DNA of 64,000 nt from Azophilus sp965199705 (GCA_965199705.1 OZ241359.1:124001-188000); one strand, 5' to 3'; shown: positions 1 through 9,264, counted from the first letter of the stretch. Notes: generated from the sequence alone by a model not told the origin. Numbers and translations are program-made.

Positions 1-297
1 TGCGCCCAGGACCGCCGAGGCGGACACTCCAAGCACGCCCGGCTCCGCCAGCGGATTGCGCAAGAGCCCTTGCAGGGCAGCGCCACTCGCGCCAAGCGCT
101 GCGCCAACGACGAAGGCGGCAAGGGCCCTGGGCAGCCGAATCTGCCAGACCACGAACAAGTCTTCTGACTGGCCCTGTCCGACCAGCGCGGCCAGGGCCT
201 GCGCAGTCGTCAACGGCCCGGGGCCGAAGAGGCAACCGAGCGCGAGCGCCACGAACGTCGCCGCGGCCAGTATCCACGACAACCGTTCGCCGATCAT
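1..297 (-). CDS. btuC: FecCD-family cobalamin ABC permease, partial
   Basis: This is the N-terminal ~99 residues of a FecCD/BtuC-type inner-membrane permease; the rest lies beyond the window edge. It begins MIGERLSW, followed by a hydrophobic first helix. The family-typical LPRALAAFVVGAALGASGAA helix and the NPLAEPGVLGVS segment follow. Its ATG overlaps the TGA of the substrate-binding gene (ATGA, 294-297), so the two are translationally coupled. Position behind btuB, cobO and btuF under a B12 riboswitch makes vitamin B12 the likely substrate. Fold-level identity is clear; the substrate is inferred from context. Confidence 0.85.
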   Translation of the reverse strand, partial: MIGERLSWILAAATFVALALGCLFGPGPLTTAQALAALVGQGQSEDLFVVWQIRLPRALAAFVVGAALGASGAALQGLLRNPLAEPGVLGVSASAVLGA

Positions 298-1160
298 GTT
301 CGGCCCGCCCCAGCCAACGCTTCGACCGCGTCCATCAGGAACCAGCCGGTGCACGCGGTCCAGGCGCCGCGCAACGGGACCACTGGTATGTCGTGCATCA
401 GAGCCCTGGCAAGCGGATGTCGAATCGTGCTCCATCTGTGCATATCGCTGCGTCCGGCATCAGCAAAGAAGGCGGTTGCGATCAGATCCGGGCGCCGATA
501 GACCAGGTCCTCCAGGGGCAGGGCTCGCCAGCCGGGCTGTTGCTGATAGTTGACATGGCCCGCCGTGCGGACAAGGGTATGCGCCAGCGTATCCGGGCCG
601 CCGGTAACCCCGGAAGGCGTCACGTAGAGCACTGAGCGAGGCTCACCCGCACGGCGCAGTTCGGCCTGCCGACGCTGCATCCGGGCGGTCAGGCGAGCAG
701 CGGCGAGCGGTTGCCCGAAGCGTTCCCCCAGACGCACAATCAGGGTTTCGACGTATGCAAGATTCAGCGCGTACCCCACCTGCACAACGGGAATGCCGGC
801 GCCGGCAAGCAATTGCTCGATTCGCGGCCCGCCGCCGAACGAGCGCACCACCAGATCCGGCTTGAGTGGCACTACCTCCTCCGCCCGAGGCCGCACTGTG
901 ACAATGCCCCGAGCCTGCTCGCGCAAATAGGAAAACGGCTTTTCAGCGTCTGGCGACAGGGCAAGGATCTGACGCCTTTCCGCCAGTTTCAGAACGAACT
1001 GATCGGCGCAAAAATCCAGGCTGACGATACGCCCGGGCGCCTTGATGGACGAGCGCGCCGATTCAGTTTCGGGCGAATGACCTGGCTCGGCCAAATGGCC
1101 TTGCGCGGGCATTACAAACCCGGCCGACAGCGCCATGAGGCAGATTGCAAGCGCCCTCAC
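294..1160 (-). CDS. btuF: Periplasmic cobalamin-binding protein (BtuF-like)
   Basis: This 288-aa periplasmic binding protein would deliver corrinoid from the outer-membrane receptor to the BtuCD permease. A hydrophobic leader (about residues 1-22, ending near AQG) is followed by the helical-backbone fold opening RIVSLDFCADQFVLKL, which is typical of BtuF/PF01497 proteins. LKPDLVV and the later RRPDLIA segments are the family's two lobe signatures. The ORF starts with GTG at 1160; ATG at codon 9 would shorten the leader only. It lies 14 bp behind cobO and overlaps btuC by 4 bp, in a riboswitch-led operon. Confidence 0.85.
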   Translation of the reverse strand: MRALAICLMALSAGFVMPAQGHLAEPGHSPETESARSSIKAPGRIVSLDFCADQFVLKLAERRQILALSPDAEKPFSYLREQARGIVTVRPRAEEVVPLKPDLVVRSFGGGPRIEQLLAGAGIPVVQVGYALNLAYVETLIVRLGERFGQPLAAARLTARMQRRQAELRRAGEPRSVLYVTPSGVTGGPDTLAHTLVRTAGHVNYQQQPGWRALPLEDLVYRRPDLIATAFFADAGRSDMHRWSTIRHPLARALMHDIPVVPLRGAWTACTGWFLMDAVEALAGAGRT

Positions 1161-1174
1161 GCGCCCGACCCGGA

Positions 1175-1816
1175 TCAGAAGTCGATACCCTGTTGCGCCT
1201 GAATGCCCGCCGCAAACGGATGCTTGATCTCACGCATCTCGCTCACCAGATCCGCATATTCGATGATTTCCGGCTTGGCGTCGCGCCCGGTCAAGATCAC
1301 GCTGGTGCGCGTGGCGCGCGCCTCCAAACCCTGAATCACCTGTGCCGAATCCAGGTAATCGCAGGCTAGCGCGATATTGATCTCATCCAGCACCACCAGA
1401 TCGAAATCGCCGCTTTCAAGCATCGCCCGACTGCTGGCGAAGGCCGCTTCCGCCGATGCAATGTCGCGCGCTCGGTCCTGAGTGTCCCAGGTAAAGCCCT
1501 CGCCCATGGTGCGCCACGTCACCTGACCCGGGAAACGCCCGAAGAACTGCCGCTCGCCAGTCTGCCACTTGCCCTTGATGAACTGCACCACGCCAATTTG
1601 ATGGCCCCAGCCGAGCGCTCTCGCCATCACTCCGAAAGCCGAACTGGATTTGCCCTTGCCATCGCCCGTATGCACCAGAACCAGCCCGCGACCCGCTCGC
1701 CTGGCGGCGCGCGTCTTGCGCTTCTGATCCGCCTGCAGGGACTGCATGGCGGCCTTGTGCGCCGCTGCTTCTCCGTCTGTTTTTGCTGCTTCTGTATTTG
1801 CTTCTGCTGCAGACAC
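1175..1816 (-). CDS. cobO: Cob(I)yrinic acid a,c-diamide adenosyltransferase
   Basis: A 213-aa CobA/CobO/BtuR-family ATP:corrinoid adenosyltransferase, which attaches the 5'-deoxyadenosyl group to cob(I)alamin. The P-loop GDGKGKSS lies at about residues 51-58. It is followed by FGVMARALGWGHQIGVVQFIKG-type sequence, the GEGFTW motif, and DLVVLDEIN. The C-terminus has the family pattern EMREIKHPF...GIQAQQGIDF. The GTG start at 1816 is favoured because GGAGG sits 7 nt upstream. It lies 23 bp after btuB in the same operon. The placement suggests conversion of salvaged B12 into coenzyme. Confidence 0.93.
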   Translation of the reverse strand: MSAAEANTEAAKTDGEAAAHKAAMQSLQADQKRKTRAARRAGRGLVLVHTGDGKGKSSSAFGVMARALGWGHQIGVVQFIKGKWQTGERQFFGRFPGQVTWRTMGEGFTWDTQDRARDIASAEAAFASSRAMLESGDFDLVVLDEINIALACDYLDSAQVIQGLEARATRTSVILTGRDAKPEIIEYADLVSEMREIKHPFAAGIQAQQGIDF

Positions 1817-1839
1817 TTCCTGGCCTCCGATTGCGGAAA

Positions 1840-3696
1840 TTATGGTTGATAGCGCAGTGTGACAAAGAAACCACGGCCGGGCTGCCGATAACCCGGCACG
1901 GTCTGATAGCGCTTGTCAAACAGATTCTCGACCCGTCCGCTCAACGACCAGGCGTCATTGAACGCCTGGCGGACGCGCAGGTCCAGGGTTGCAAAGGCGG
2001 CTACTCGATGCGCGTTGGCGGCGTCCTCGTAGCGGCTGCCCTCGGCCAGAACCGATATCCCGGCTGTCACGGAGCCGAACGGCCGGTCCAGATCCAGTCG
2101 CAACACATGCCGGGGGCGGCGGCGCAATCGGGCGTCATCGGCCCGATCGCGGGGATTCAGCAAGGACGCATAACCCCTGAGATCAAAACCGGCGAGACGG
2201 GTTTCTATCTCCCCCTCGATGCCTTCCAGGCGCACCGCGCTCAGGTTCTGCGCCTGGTAGGTGAAAGTGGCGGGATCGACCAGAACCGGCTCGATCAGAT
2301 TCTCGATATCGTTGCGCCAGGCGCCGAGAGACCAGCCCAGGTTGAGGCCGCCTCCAGACAGCCTGATTCCGAACTCCTCCGATTCTTCCGGGGCCAGATC
2401 AGGGTTGCCGTAGCCTGGAAAGTAGAGATCGTTGAAGGTCGGCGCACTGAACGCCGTACCCCAAGACAAGGTCAGCATCAGCTGCTCCTTCAGCCGCCAC
2501 CCCCAGGCCAGATTGCCGGTGCCCTGACCGCCAAACTGCTCGTTGTCCGTGTAATGGCCCGCAATCTGCAGGCGATGGGCGCCAAGGTCCCCCAGAAGTT
2601 GTGCAACAAGCGCGCGATTGTTGCGCTTCTTGACCGCATACCCGGTGGTTCCGGACACCCGGTCGCGCGTGTAGTCGCCGGCGAGCAGCAATTGCACCCC
2701 TTGGACAAGCTGAATATCGTTCTGAACGCTGAATTCATCTCGGCGAGTGATGAACGTGCTGCGAAAGACCGAATCCCGGAAGCTGTCGAGCTCGTGATGG
2801 CTCTGCCCTGCGTTCAGCCGGGCGCCCCACCGAGCGGTCGGTTCGACATCGACCTGCACGGAATACACTGTCATCCGCCCTTCGGACTCGTTCACCCAGC
2901 CGCCGTCGAATTCCACCTCGCTGTCGCTGTGCAGCAGCCTGCCTTCTACCCGAGCAAGACCGAATTCACGGCCCAGGCGCAATGATGCGCCAAGATTGCG
3001 ATAGCCATCCCGGTCCGGTTCGCCGCCGTCGGTCGCATCGAAGCCAACATCGCTGCGCCGGCTTGCCGACAGGTCAAGCCAGCCGGCGTCTCCGCGAACG
3101 CCAAGACCAGCCGCCGCATCGACCAGGCCACGGCTGCCGCCGGTCAGTCGAGCGTGTGGCCTGAGGTCGCCAGGCGTCGCATTGCGTGTGAAGATCTGAA
3201 TCACGCCGCCGACCGCACTGGACCCATACAGGCTCGCTCTGGGGCCGCGCACTACCTCGACGCGCTGGACTTCATCGACCGGCAACTGCTGCAAGTCGGC
3301 AAGACCAAGCGTCGCCGAGCCAACCCGGACGCCGTCAACAAGCACCAGCAAGTGCCTGGCGCTGGCGCCGCGCAGGAAGAGGGTCGTGGCCTTGCCGCGC
3401 CCGCCCTGGTTGACGATTGCGGCGCCCGGCAAACCGCGCAGGCCCTCGATCAGCGAATTGACCTGCAGCCGCGCCAGCTCCTCACCGGTAACCACGCTGA
3501 CCGACGACAGGGATTGATCCGCTGTCTCTGGCGCCCGCGCTGCGGTGACCACGATCGGGGCTTCCGACAGGCGCTCCGGCGCAACATCTTCGGCATCTGA
3601 ACCGGGCGCCGCTTCCCGGGCCAACGCAACACCCGACCCGACAAGCGCAATCACGCACAGGCCAACAAACAAGCACCACAAACGAAATGCCGGCAT
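1840..3696 (-). CDS. btuB: TonB-dependent vitamin B12 outer-membrane receptor
   Basis: This 618-aa TonB-dependent receptor matches the usual length of BtuB (about 600). It has a signal peptide (about 1-27, ending VALARE), a TonB box APIVVTAAR near residue 47, and a plug domain with LVLVDGVRVGSATLG and VEVVRGPRASLYGSSAVGGVI. A 22-strand barrel follows and ends in LRYQP. BtuB imports cobalamins across the outer membrane using TonB energy. Assignment to B12 rests on the cobalamin riboswitch immediately upstream and the cobO-btuF-btuC genes behind it, plus BtuB-like length and plug motifs. Confidence 0.93.
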   Translation of the reverse strand: MPAFRLWCLFVGLCVIALVGSGVALAREAAPGSDAEDVAPERLSEAPIVVTAARAPETADQSLSSVSVVTGEELARLQVNSLIEGLRGLPGAAIVNQGGRGKATTLFLRGASARHLLVLVDGVRVGSATLGLADLQQLPVDEVQRVEVVRGPRASLYGSSAVGGVIQIFTRNATPGDLRPHARLTGGSRGLVDAAAGLGVRGDAGWLDLSASRRSDVGFDATDGGEPDRDGYRNLGASLRLGREFGLARVEGRLLHSDSEVEFDGGWVNESEGRMTVYSVQVDVEPTARWGARLNAGQSHHELDSFRDSVFRSTFITRRDEFSVQNDIQLVQGVQLLLAGDYTRDRVSGTTGYAVKKRNNRALVAQLLGDLGAHRLQIAGHYTDNEQFGGQGTGNLAWGWRLKEQLMLTLSWGTAFSAPTFNDLYFPGYGNPDLAPEESEEFGIRLSGGGLNLGWSLGAWRNDIENLIEPVLVDPATFTYQAQNLSAVRLEGIEGEIETRLAGFDLRGYASLLNPRDRADDARLRRRPRHVLRLDLDRPFGSVTAGISVLAEGSRYEDAANAHRVAAFATLDLRVRQAFNDAWSLSGRVENLFDKRYQTVPGYRQPGRGFFVTLRYQP

Positions 3697-3744
3697 CCGT
3701 ATCCTCCCCGCACCCCACGTGCGAAAAACTCATGAATCGGACCA

Positions 3745-3950
3745 ACGGCCAGGCCGGTCTCCGGGCTTGCGAGAGAGCCTGATTCGGCTCCGAAACCGCG
3801 CCTTCCCATGCGTTCGGCCTCGCCGGCCTTGTGCACAGTGGCAGCGGAGCAATGTGCTCCTGATACGGTTCCCCTGCTCGCCTACCGTTGCGGGGGCAGC
3901 GCCGGACTGGAACGCGCAAGGCGCTCGCACCGGCTTCCCGTTTCATCCCT
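3745..3950 (-). ncRNA. Cobalamin (B12) riboswitch
   Basis: Read on the minus strand, the leader of btuB carries the ordered B12-element hallmarks. A GGGAAGCCGGTG-type segment lies at 3928-3944. The B12 box GCTGCCCCCGCAACGGTA lies at 3883-3900, followed by a GCCACTG segment. The 3' part has the AGCCCGGAGACCGGCC arm at about 3749-3767. In known examples adenosylcobalamin binding shuts off expression. Here it sits between a good sigma70-type promoter and btuB, so it should repress the whole btu operon when coenzyme B12 is plentiful. Boundaries are approximate. Confidence 0.95.
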
Positions 3951-3986
3951 CGGGTGAAGACCCTCGGGACACCTGACTTGCCCGCG

Positions 3987-4016
3987 AGCATAGGTGTGAT
4001 ACGGACGACGTGTCAA
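3987..4016 (-). promoter_or_regulatory. Sigma70-type promoter of the btu operon
   Basis: On the minus strand a perfect -35 TTGACA (4011-4016) is separated by 18 bp from TATGCT (3987-3992), a near-consensus -10. Transcription would start near 3980, just ahead of the riboswitch. Confidence 0.75.
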
Positions 4017-4111
4017 TCCGAAGCAGGCGCGCCAATCGACCCTGTTGCGGTGATCTCGGTTGATTCCCCGGAGACAGAACGGCAGAATGCCGCACTCTGA
4101 ACGGGAGGCGT

Positions 4112-4327
4112 ATGGCCAAGGAAGAACAGATCGAGATGGACGGCACGGTGATCGATACCCTGCCAAACACCATGTTTCGGGTAAAGCTCGATAACGGCCA
4201 TATGGTGACTGCCCACATATCCGGCAAGATGCGCAAGAACTACATCCGCATCCTCACCGGAGATGAAGTCAAGGTGGAGTTGACGCCCTACGACCTGAGC
4301 AAGGGGCGGATTACCTTTCGCAAGTAG
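4112..4327 (+). CDS. infA: Translation initiation factor IF-1
   Basis: This 71-aa protein has the standard length and near-canonical sequence of bacterial IF-1, a single OB-fold that binds the ribosomal A site during initiation. Recognisable segments are MAKEEQIEMDGTVIDTLPN, KLDNGHMVTAHISGKMRKNY, RILTGDEV, and the C-terminal YDLSKGRITFR. GGGAGG lies 4 nt upstream of the ATG. It runs towards clpA, leaving only 3 bp between the two stop codons, and diverges from the btu leader. Confidence 0.98.
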   Translation: MAKEEQIEMDGTVIDTLPNTMFRVKLDNGHMVTAHISGKMRKNYIRILTGDEVKVELTPYDLSKGRITFRK

Positions 4328-4330
4328 GCG

Positions 4331-6595
4331 TCAGGCCGTCACTTCCTCGGTGACCGGTTGCAGAGAGATCTGGCCATCGGTCACGGTGACGCGCAGCACC
4401 CCACCCTTGGCCAGGGCGCCAAACAGAATCATGTCCGCCAGCTCGCGCTTGATCTTGTCCTGGATCAGCCGCTGCATGGGCCTTGCCCCCATCGTCTCGT
4501 CGTAACCCTGCACCGCCAGCCAGTCCCGCGCCTCGTCGTCCACTTCCAGCGTAACCCGCTTGTCGTCGAGTTGCGCCTGAAGCTCGGTGAGGAACTTGTC
4601 CACCACCGTCTTCACCACATCCAGGGGCAGCGAGCCGAACTGCACGATGGCATCCAGACGATTGCGGAATTCCGGTGCGAACAACTTGCGAATCGCCTCC
4701 ATGCCGTCCAGCCGGTGATCCTGTTCGGTGAATCCCATGGAAGGGCGCGCCATGTCGGCAGCGCCGGCATTGGTGGTCATGATGAGCACCACATTGCGAA
4801 AATCCGCCTTGCGGCCGTTGTTGTCGGTGAGGGCGCCGTGATCCATCACCTGCAACAGCAGATTGAATACTTCCGGGTGCGCTTTCTCGATCTCGTCCAG
4901 CAACACCACACTGTGCGGATGCTTGGTCACGGCTTCCGTCAGCAGCCCGCCCTGGTCAAAGCCCACATAGCCAGGCGGCGCGCCGATCAGGCGGGAAACG
5001 GTGTGCCGCTCCATGTACTCGGACATGTCGTAGCGCAACAACTCCACCCCGGTGATCAGGGCGAGTTGCCGGCAAACCTCCGTCTTGCCGACACCTGTGG
5101 GGCCGGCGAAGAGAAAGCAGCCGGTCGGCTTGTCGCCTGCTTTCAGCCCGGCGCGTGAGAGCTTGATGGCATTGGCCAACTGGTCTATGGCTTCATCCTG
5201 CCCGAACACCACCATCTTCAGCTTGCGTTCCAGATCCTTCAGGGATTCCTTGTCGGACGCAGTGACCTGAGCCGACGGAATGCGCGCAATGCGGGCGACC
5301 ACCTGTTCAATATCGCCCGAACCGATGGTCTTCTTGCGTCGGCTGCGAGGCACGAGCTTCTGCGCCGCCCCGGCCTCGTCAATGACATCGATCGCCTTGT
5401 CCGGCAGGAAGCGGTCCGTGATGTAGCGTGCGGCCAGCTCGGAGGCCGAACGCAACGCTGAATCCGTGAACCGCAACTCGTGATGGTCTTCAAATCGGGA
5501 CTTCAACCCCTTCAGTATCCTGTAGGTGTCCTGAATATCCGGCTCGACGATGTCGATCTTCTGAAAGCGCCGCGACAGGGCGCGGTCCTTGTCGAAGATG
5601 CCGCGATATTCCTGATAGGTGGTGGAACCCATGCAGCGGATATCACCAGACGCCAGCAACGGCTTCAGCAGATTGGAGGCGTCCATCACGCCCCCGGAGG
5701 CCGCCCCGGCGCCAATCACCATATGCACTTCGTCGATGAACAGGATGGCGCCTTCCTGATTCTGCAATTCTCCAAGCACCGCCTTGAAGCGTTTCTCGAA
5801 ATCCCCCCGATACTTGGTGCCTGCAAGCAAGGCGCCCAGATCCAAAGCATAGATGGTGCTCTCGGACACGACATCCGGCACCCGCTGATCGATGATCCGC
5901 TTTGCCAGGCCCTCGGCGATGGCCGTCTTGCCGACCCCCGATTCACCGACCAGCAGCGGATTGTTCTTGCGCCGCCGACACAACACCTGAATCACCCGCT
6001 CCACCTCGCGCTCCCGGCCGACGAGCGGATCAATCTTGCCGGCCCGCGCCAACTCGTTGAGATTGGAAGCAAAGGAACCGAGCGCCGTGCGCTTTTCGCC
6101 TTCCTGCTCGCCAGCCTGCGCGCCGCTCTCTTCGGCGCCCCCTGCGCCATCCTCGCCGGGCGTCTTGGAGATCCCGTGGGCGATGTAGTTAACCACGTCG
6201 AGGCGTGTCACCCCCTGTTCCTTCAACAGGAAGACGGCGTGGCTCTCCGGTTCCGTGAAGATGGCAACCAGCACGTTGCCGCCCGTGACCTCGCGCTTGC
6301 CCGAGGACTGCACGTGAAAAACCGCCCGTTGCAGTACCCGCTGAAAGCCCTTGGTAGGCTGGATGTCGCGCTGTGCCTGATTTTCCGCAAAGCGCGGGGT
6401 GCTCGATTCGACATACGTCTGCAAGGCCGTGCGCAGCTTGTCGATGTCGCAACCCACCTTGTTCAACACTTCCTGCGCCACCTGTTCATTGAGCAAGGCA
6501 AGCAGCAGGTGATCGACTGTCACGAATTCAAGCCGCTGCTCGCGGGCCTCGCGAAAGGTGTGATTCAGGACTGTCTCAAGATTCTTGCTCAGCAT
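4331..6595 (-). CDS. clpA: ATP-dependent Clp protease ATP-binding subunit ClpA
   Basis: This 754-aa AAA+ unfoldase matches ClpA in length (E. coli 758). An N-terminal ClpN repeat domain (about 1-140) is followed by a short acidic linker. AAA1 carries Walker A GESGVGKT near residue 217, and AAA2 carries GPTGVGKT near 500. It has no ClpB-type coiled-coil middle domain, which separates it from the clpB at 47329. The loop SMGFTEQD is at the expected ClpP-docking position. It would unfold substrates, including N-degron proteins delivered by ClpS, for ClpP. The gene lies 12 bp behind clpS. Confidence 0.97.
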   Translation of the reverse strand: MLSKNLETVLNHTFREAREQRLEFVTVDHLLLALLNEQVAQEVLNKVGCDIDKLRTALQTYVESSTPRFAENQAQRDIQPTKGFQRVLQRAVFHVQSSGKREVTGGNVLVAIFTEPESHAVFLLKEQGVTRLDVVNYIAHGISKTPGEDGAGGAEESGAQAGEQEGEKRTALGSFASNLNELARAGKIDPLVGREREVERVIQVLCRRRKNNPLLVGESGVGKTAIAEGLAKRIIDQRVPDVVSESTIYALDLGALLAGTKYRGDFEKRFKAVLGELQNQEGAILFIDEVHMVIGAGAASGGVMDASNLLKPLLASGDIRCMGSTTYQEYRGIFDKDRALSRRFQKIDIVEPDIQDTYRILKGLKSRFEDHHELRFTDSALRSASELAARYITDRFLPDKAIDVIDEAGAAQKLVPRSRRKKTIGSGDIEQVVARIARIPSAQVTASDKESLKDLERKLKMVVFGQDEAIDQLANAIKLSRAGLKAGDKPTGCFLFAGPTGVGKTEVCRQLALITGVELLRYDMSEYMERHTVSRLIGAPPGYVGFDQGGLLTEAVTKHPHSVVLLDEIEKAHPEVFNLLLQVMDHGALTDNNGRKADFRNVVLIMTTNAGAADMARPSMGFTEQDHRLDGMEAIRKLFAPEFRNRLDAIVQFGSLPLDVVKTVVDKFLTELQAQLDDKRVTLEVDDEARDWLAVQGYDETMGARPMQRLIQDKIKRELADMILFGALAKGGVLRVTVTDGQISLQPVTEEVTA

Positions 6596-6607
6596 CGCCA
6601 GCGCTCG

Positions 6608-6967
6608 TCAGTCGGTCATTTCCACTCGCGAAACCAGCGGATGCTGATTTTCCTGAGCGTATTGATTGACCTGATCGGATTTGGTTTCGGCGATGTCGCG
6701 AGAAAATATGCCCACCACGGCGCTTCCCTGGGTGTGCACAGCCAGCATGATCTGCGTCGCCTTTTCCCGATCCATGCTGAAGAACAATTCCAGTGTGTGC
6801 ACCACAAATTCCATTGGCGTGTAGTCGTCATTGACCAGAATGACCTTGTACATGGGCGGGCGCTTCAGCTTCGGCTTGACCTCGGCCGTTGCAACCCCGC
6901 CCTGGGCGTCGGCCCAATCCGGGCTTTCGTCGTCTTCGCCCGCCTGGGCGCGCCAGTATTCTCTCAT
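6608..6967 (-). CDS. clpS: ATP-dependent Clp protease adaptor ClpS
   Basis: A 119-aa adaptor that binds N-degron substrates and hands them to ClpA. The core PPMYKVILVNDDYTPMEFVVHTL and the segment KATQIMLAVHTQGSAVVGIFSRDIAETK are diagnostic of ClpS. The ATG giving MREYWRAQ is chosen because a longer upstream reading has non-ClpS sequence. The N-terminal ~35 residues before the core are acidic and variable, as usual for the flexible ClpS tail. It lies 12 bp upstream of clpA, so the two are probably cotranscribed. Confidence 0.95.
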   Translation of the reverse strand: MREYWRAQAGEDDESPDWADAQGGVATAEVKPKLKRPPMYKVILVNDDYTPMEFVVHTLELFFSMDREKATQIMLAVHTQGSAVVGIFSRDIAETKSDQVNQYAQENQHPLVSRVEMTD

Positions 6968-7163
6968 GCCCTCACAGCCTGCTGAATCGCCGCACCGCGC
7001 ACGTACCGGGCAGCAGGTCGATGATACCCGGCGCACTCGCCGCTGCAAACTCTCTCCGGTGCGCGGCCAATTGCCTGGCGCACCAGCAGGGTGCGCGAAC
7101 CGATTGCCCCCGGCTTGAGGCTCAAGTAGCATTCCGCCTCTTTTTCTGCTGCCTCGCATCACC

Positions 7164-8324
7164 ATGAGCAGTCTGATGAACACCTACGCCCGGCTGCCGG
7201 TGGCCTTTGCCCGCGGCGAGGGCGCCTGGCTGGAAGACGGGTCCGGGTGTCGTTACCTGGACGCCCTGACGGGCCTGGCGGTATGTGGCCTCGGTCACGC
7301 ACACCCGCGCGTCACTCAGGCGTTGCGCGATCAGGCCGGCACACTCCTGCATACATCCAACCTGTACGAGATTCCGAGCCAGGCAGCGCTTGCCGATCGG
7401 CTCACCACACTTTCCGGCATGGACAAGGTGTTCTTCGGCAATTCCGGCGCCGAAGCCAACGAGGCCGCCATCAAGATTGCGCGGCTGCACGGACAGCGCC
7501 GAGGCATACAGCGCCCCCTGCTGGCAGTGGCTGAATCCAGTTTTCATGGCCGCACCATGGCGACCCTGACCGCCACCGGAAACCGCAAGGTACATGCCGG
7601 TTTCGAGCCGCTGCTTTCAGGCTTTTGTCGGGCGCCCTTCGACGACGTGGACGCCGTGCAACAGATTGCCGCCAATAATCCGGACGTGGTCGGCATCCTG
7701 GTGGAACCGATTCAGGGAGAAAGCGGCATTCGCATCCCGAAGCCGGGCTACCTTGATGCCCTGCGCGAGATCTGCGATGCGCACGGCTGGTTGATGATGC
7801 TCGACGAGGTGCAGTCCGGCAATGGCCGCACCGGGCGATTCTTTGCCTACCAGCACTCGAACTGTCTGCCGGATGTGGTCACGACAGCCAAGGGGCTTGG
7901 CAATGGCGTGCCGATAGGCGCCTGTCTTGCCCGTGGCGAGGCCGCAAATCTGTTTGCGCCCGGCCACCACGGCTCCACTTTCGGCGGCAACCTGCTGGCC
8001 TGCGCCGCCGCGCACGCGGTGCTGGACGCCCTGGAACAGGACGCCCTCATGGCCCGCGCCGCGGAACTGGGCGAACGCCTGCTTGCCGGCCTCAAGGCCG
8101 GTCTCTCCGGGCGTAACGACGTCAAGGCAGTGCGCGGCCTCGGCCTCATGCTGGCCATCGAGCTGCACCAACCGCGTGCGGGCATGGTGCAGGCTGGTCT
8201 GGACCAGGGCATATTGGTCAATGCCATTGGCGATACGGTTCTGCGCCTCTTGCCACCCCTGATCCTTAGCGACGCCGAAGCCGATGAACTCATCGACCGG
8301 GTACTCGCTCTGCTCGCCGTCTGA
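7164..8324 (+). CDS. argD: Acetylornithine aminotransferase
   Basis: A 386-aa class III PLP aminotransferase of arginine synthesis, converting N-acetylglutamate semialdehyde to N-acetylornithine. Seen are FFGNSGAEANEAAIKIAR (cofactor region), SFHGRT, EPIQGESGI, LMMLDEVQSGNGRTG, and the PLP-lysine motif TTAKGLGNGVPIGA. It is followed by argF at a 28-bp gap, which supports ArgD over other class III transferases; such enzymes may also act as succinyldiaminopimelate transaminase. The 196-bp divergent gap to clpS shows no recognisable operator. Confidence 0.93.
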   Translation: MSSLMNTYARLPVAFARGEGAWLEDGSGCRYLDALTGLAVCGLGHAHPRVTQALRDQAGTLLHTSNLYEIPSQAALADRLTTLSGMDKVFFGNSGAEANEAAIKIARLHGQRRGIQRPLLAVAESSFHGRTMATLTATGNRKVHAGFEPLLSGFCRAPFDDVDAVQQIAANNPDVVGILVEPIQGESGIRIPKPGYLDALREICDAHGWLMMLDEVQSGNGRTGRFFAYQHSNCLPDVVTTAKGLGNGVPIGACLARGEAANLFAPGHHGSTFGGNLLACAAAHAVLDALEQDALMARAAELGERLLAGLKAGLSGRNDVKAVRGLGLMLAIELHQPRAGMVQAGLDQGILVNAIGDTVLRLLPPLILSDAEADELIDRVLALLAV

Positions 8325-8352
8325 TTCGGCAGCACGGGCAATTCACCGCCTC

Positions 8353-9264
8353 ATGGCGAAGCGAGACTTCTTGACGTTGCTGGATTGCACGCCGGCGGAG
8401 CTGCGGGCTCTGGTTGTGCGCGCCCGGGACCTCAAGCAAGCGCACCTCGCCAACGCCAACGTCCCCAGCCTGGATCGTCGTTGCGGCGCCCTCATCATGC
8501 AGATGGCGAGCACACGCACCCGCGTCGCCTTTGAGGCGGGCATGGCGCAACTCGGCGGCCACACCATCTTCCTCAGCACTGCCGATTCACAGCTTGGCCG
8601 TGGCGAACCGATCAGCGACACCGCCCGGGTGCTCTCGCAGATGGTGGACATCGTCATGATCCGCACGCCGCAACACGCTGATGTGACGCAGTTTGCGCAA
8701 GCGGCCGAGATTCCGGTCATCAACGCCATGACTTCGCGCTTTCACCCCTGCCAGTTGCTGGCGGACGTGCAAACCTTCGAGGCGCTGCGCGGCCCCATCC
8801 GCGGGCGTCGGGTAGCCTTCATCGGCGATGGCTACAACCTTTGTCACTCCTACATCAACGCCGCCCGGCAATGGGATTTCGAGCTGCGCATCGCTACCCC
8901 ACCCGGCCATGAACCAGACTCAAGCCTGCTGGCGGAAGCTGCGCAAGCCAGCTTGGCAGAGACATCCCGGGAAGCGGTGGAAGGCGCCGATCTCGTGGTC
9001 ACGGACGTCTGGTCTTCGATGGGCCAGGAAGCCGAAGCAGCCGAACGGCGCCGGCTGTTCGCCCCTTATCAGGTCAACGAAGCCCTGCTCGATCAGGCGG
9101 GCGAAAACCCGTTACTCCTGCACTGCCTGCCGGCCCATCGCGGCGAGGAAGTGAATCACACGGTGCTGGATGATCCGCGCTGCGGCGCCTGGGAGGCAGC
9201 CGGAAATCGGCTGCACAGCCAGAAAGCGCTGCTCGAATTCCTGCTGGGCGTTATGCCCTTGTAG
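8353..9264 (+). CDS. argF: Ornithine carbamoyltransferase
   Basis: A 303-aa transcarbamylase making citrulline from ornithine and carbamoyl phosphate. The carbamoyl-phosphate motif is seen as MASTRTRVAFEAGMAQLG. The SRFHPCQLLADVQT segment and the C-terminal LHCLPAHRGEEV ornithine-binding motif are intact. The ATG giving MAKRDFLTLLDCT is chosen because it fits the family N-terminus. The longer reading from 8284 would overlap argD without family similarity. It is probably cotranscribed with argD. Confidence 0.95.
   Translation: MAKRDFLTLLDCTPAELRALVVRARDLKQAHLANANVPSLDRRCGALIMQMASTRTRVAFEAGMAQLGGHTIFLSTADSQLGRGEPISDTARVLSQMVDIVMIRTPQHADVTQFAQAAEIPVINAMTSRFHPCQLLADVQTFEALRGPIRGRRVAFIGDGYNLCHSYINAARQWDFELRIATPPGHEPDSSLLAEAAQASLAETSREAVEGADLVVTDVWSSMGQEAEAAERRRLFAPYQVNEALLDQAGENPLLLHCLPAHRGEEVNHTVLDDPRCGAWEAAGNRLHSQKALLEFLLGVMPL

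Noticed and set aside
5480..6985. 501-aa frame antisense to clpA and clpS
   Set aside because: His/Gln-rich translation typical of an antisense shadow; the ClpA and ClpS motifs are on the other strand.
6968..7163. Search for an arginine operator or RNA gene in the clpS-argD divergent gap
   Set aside because: No ArgR-like palindrome, tRNA fold or terminator found.
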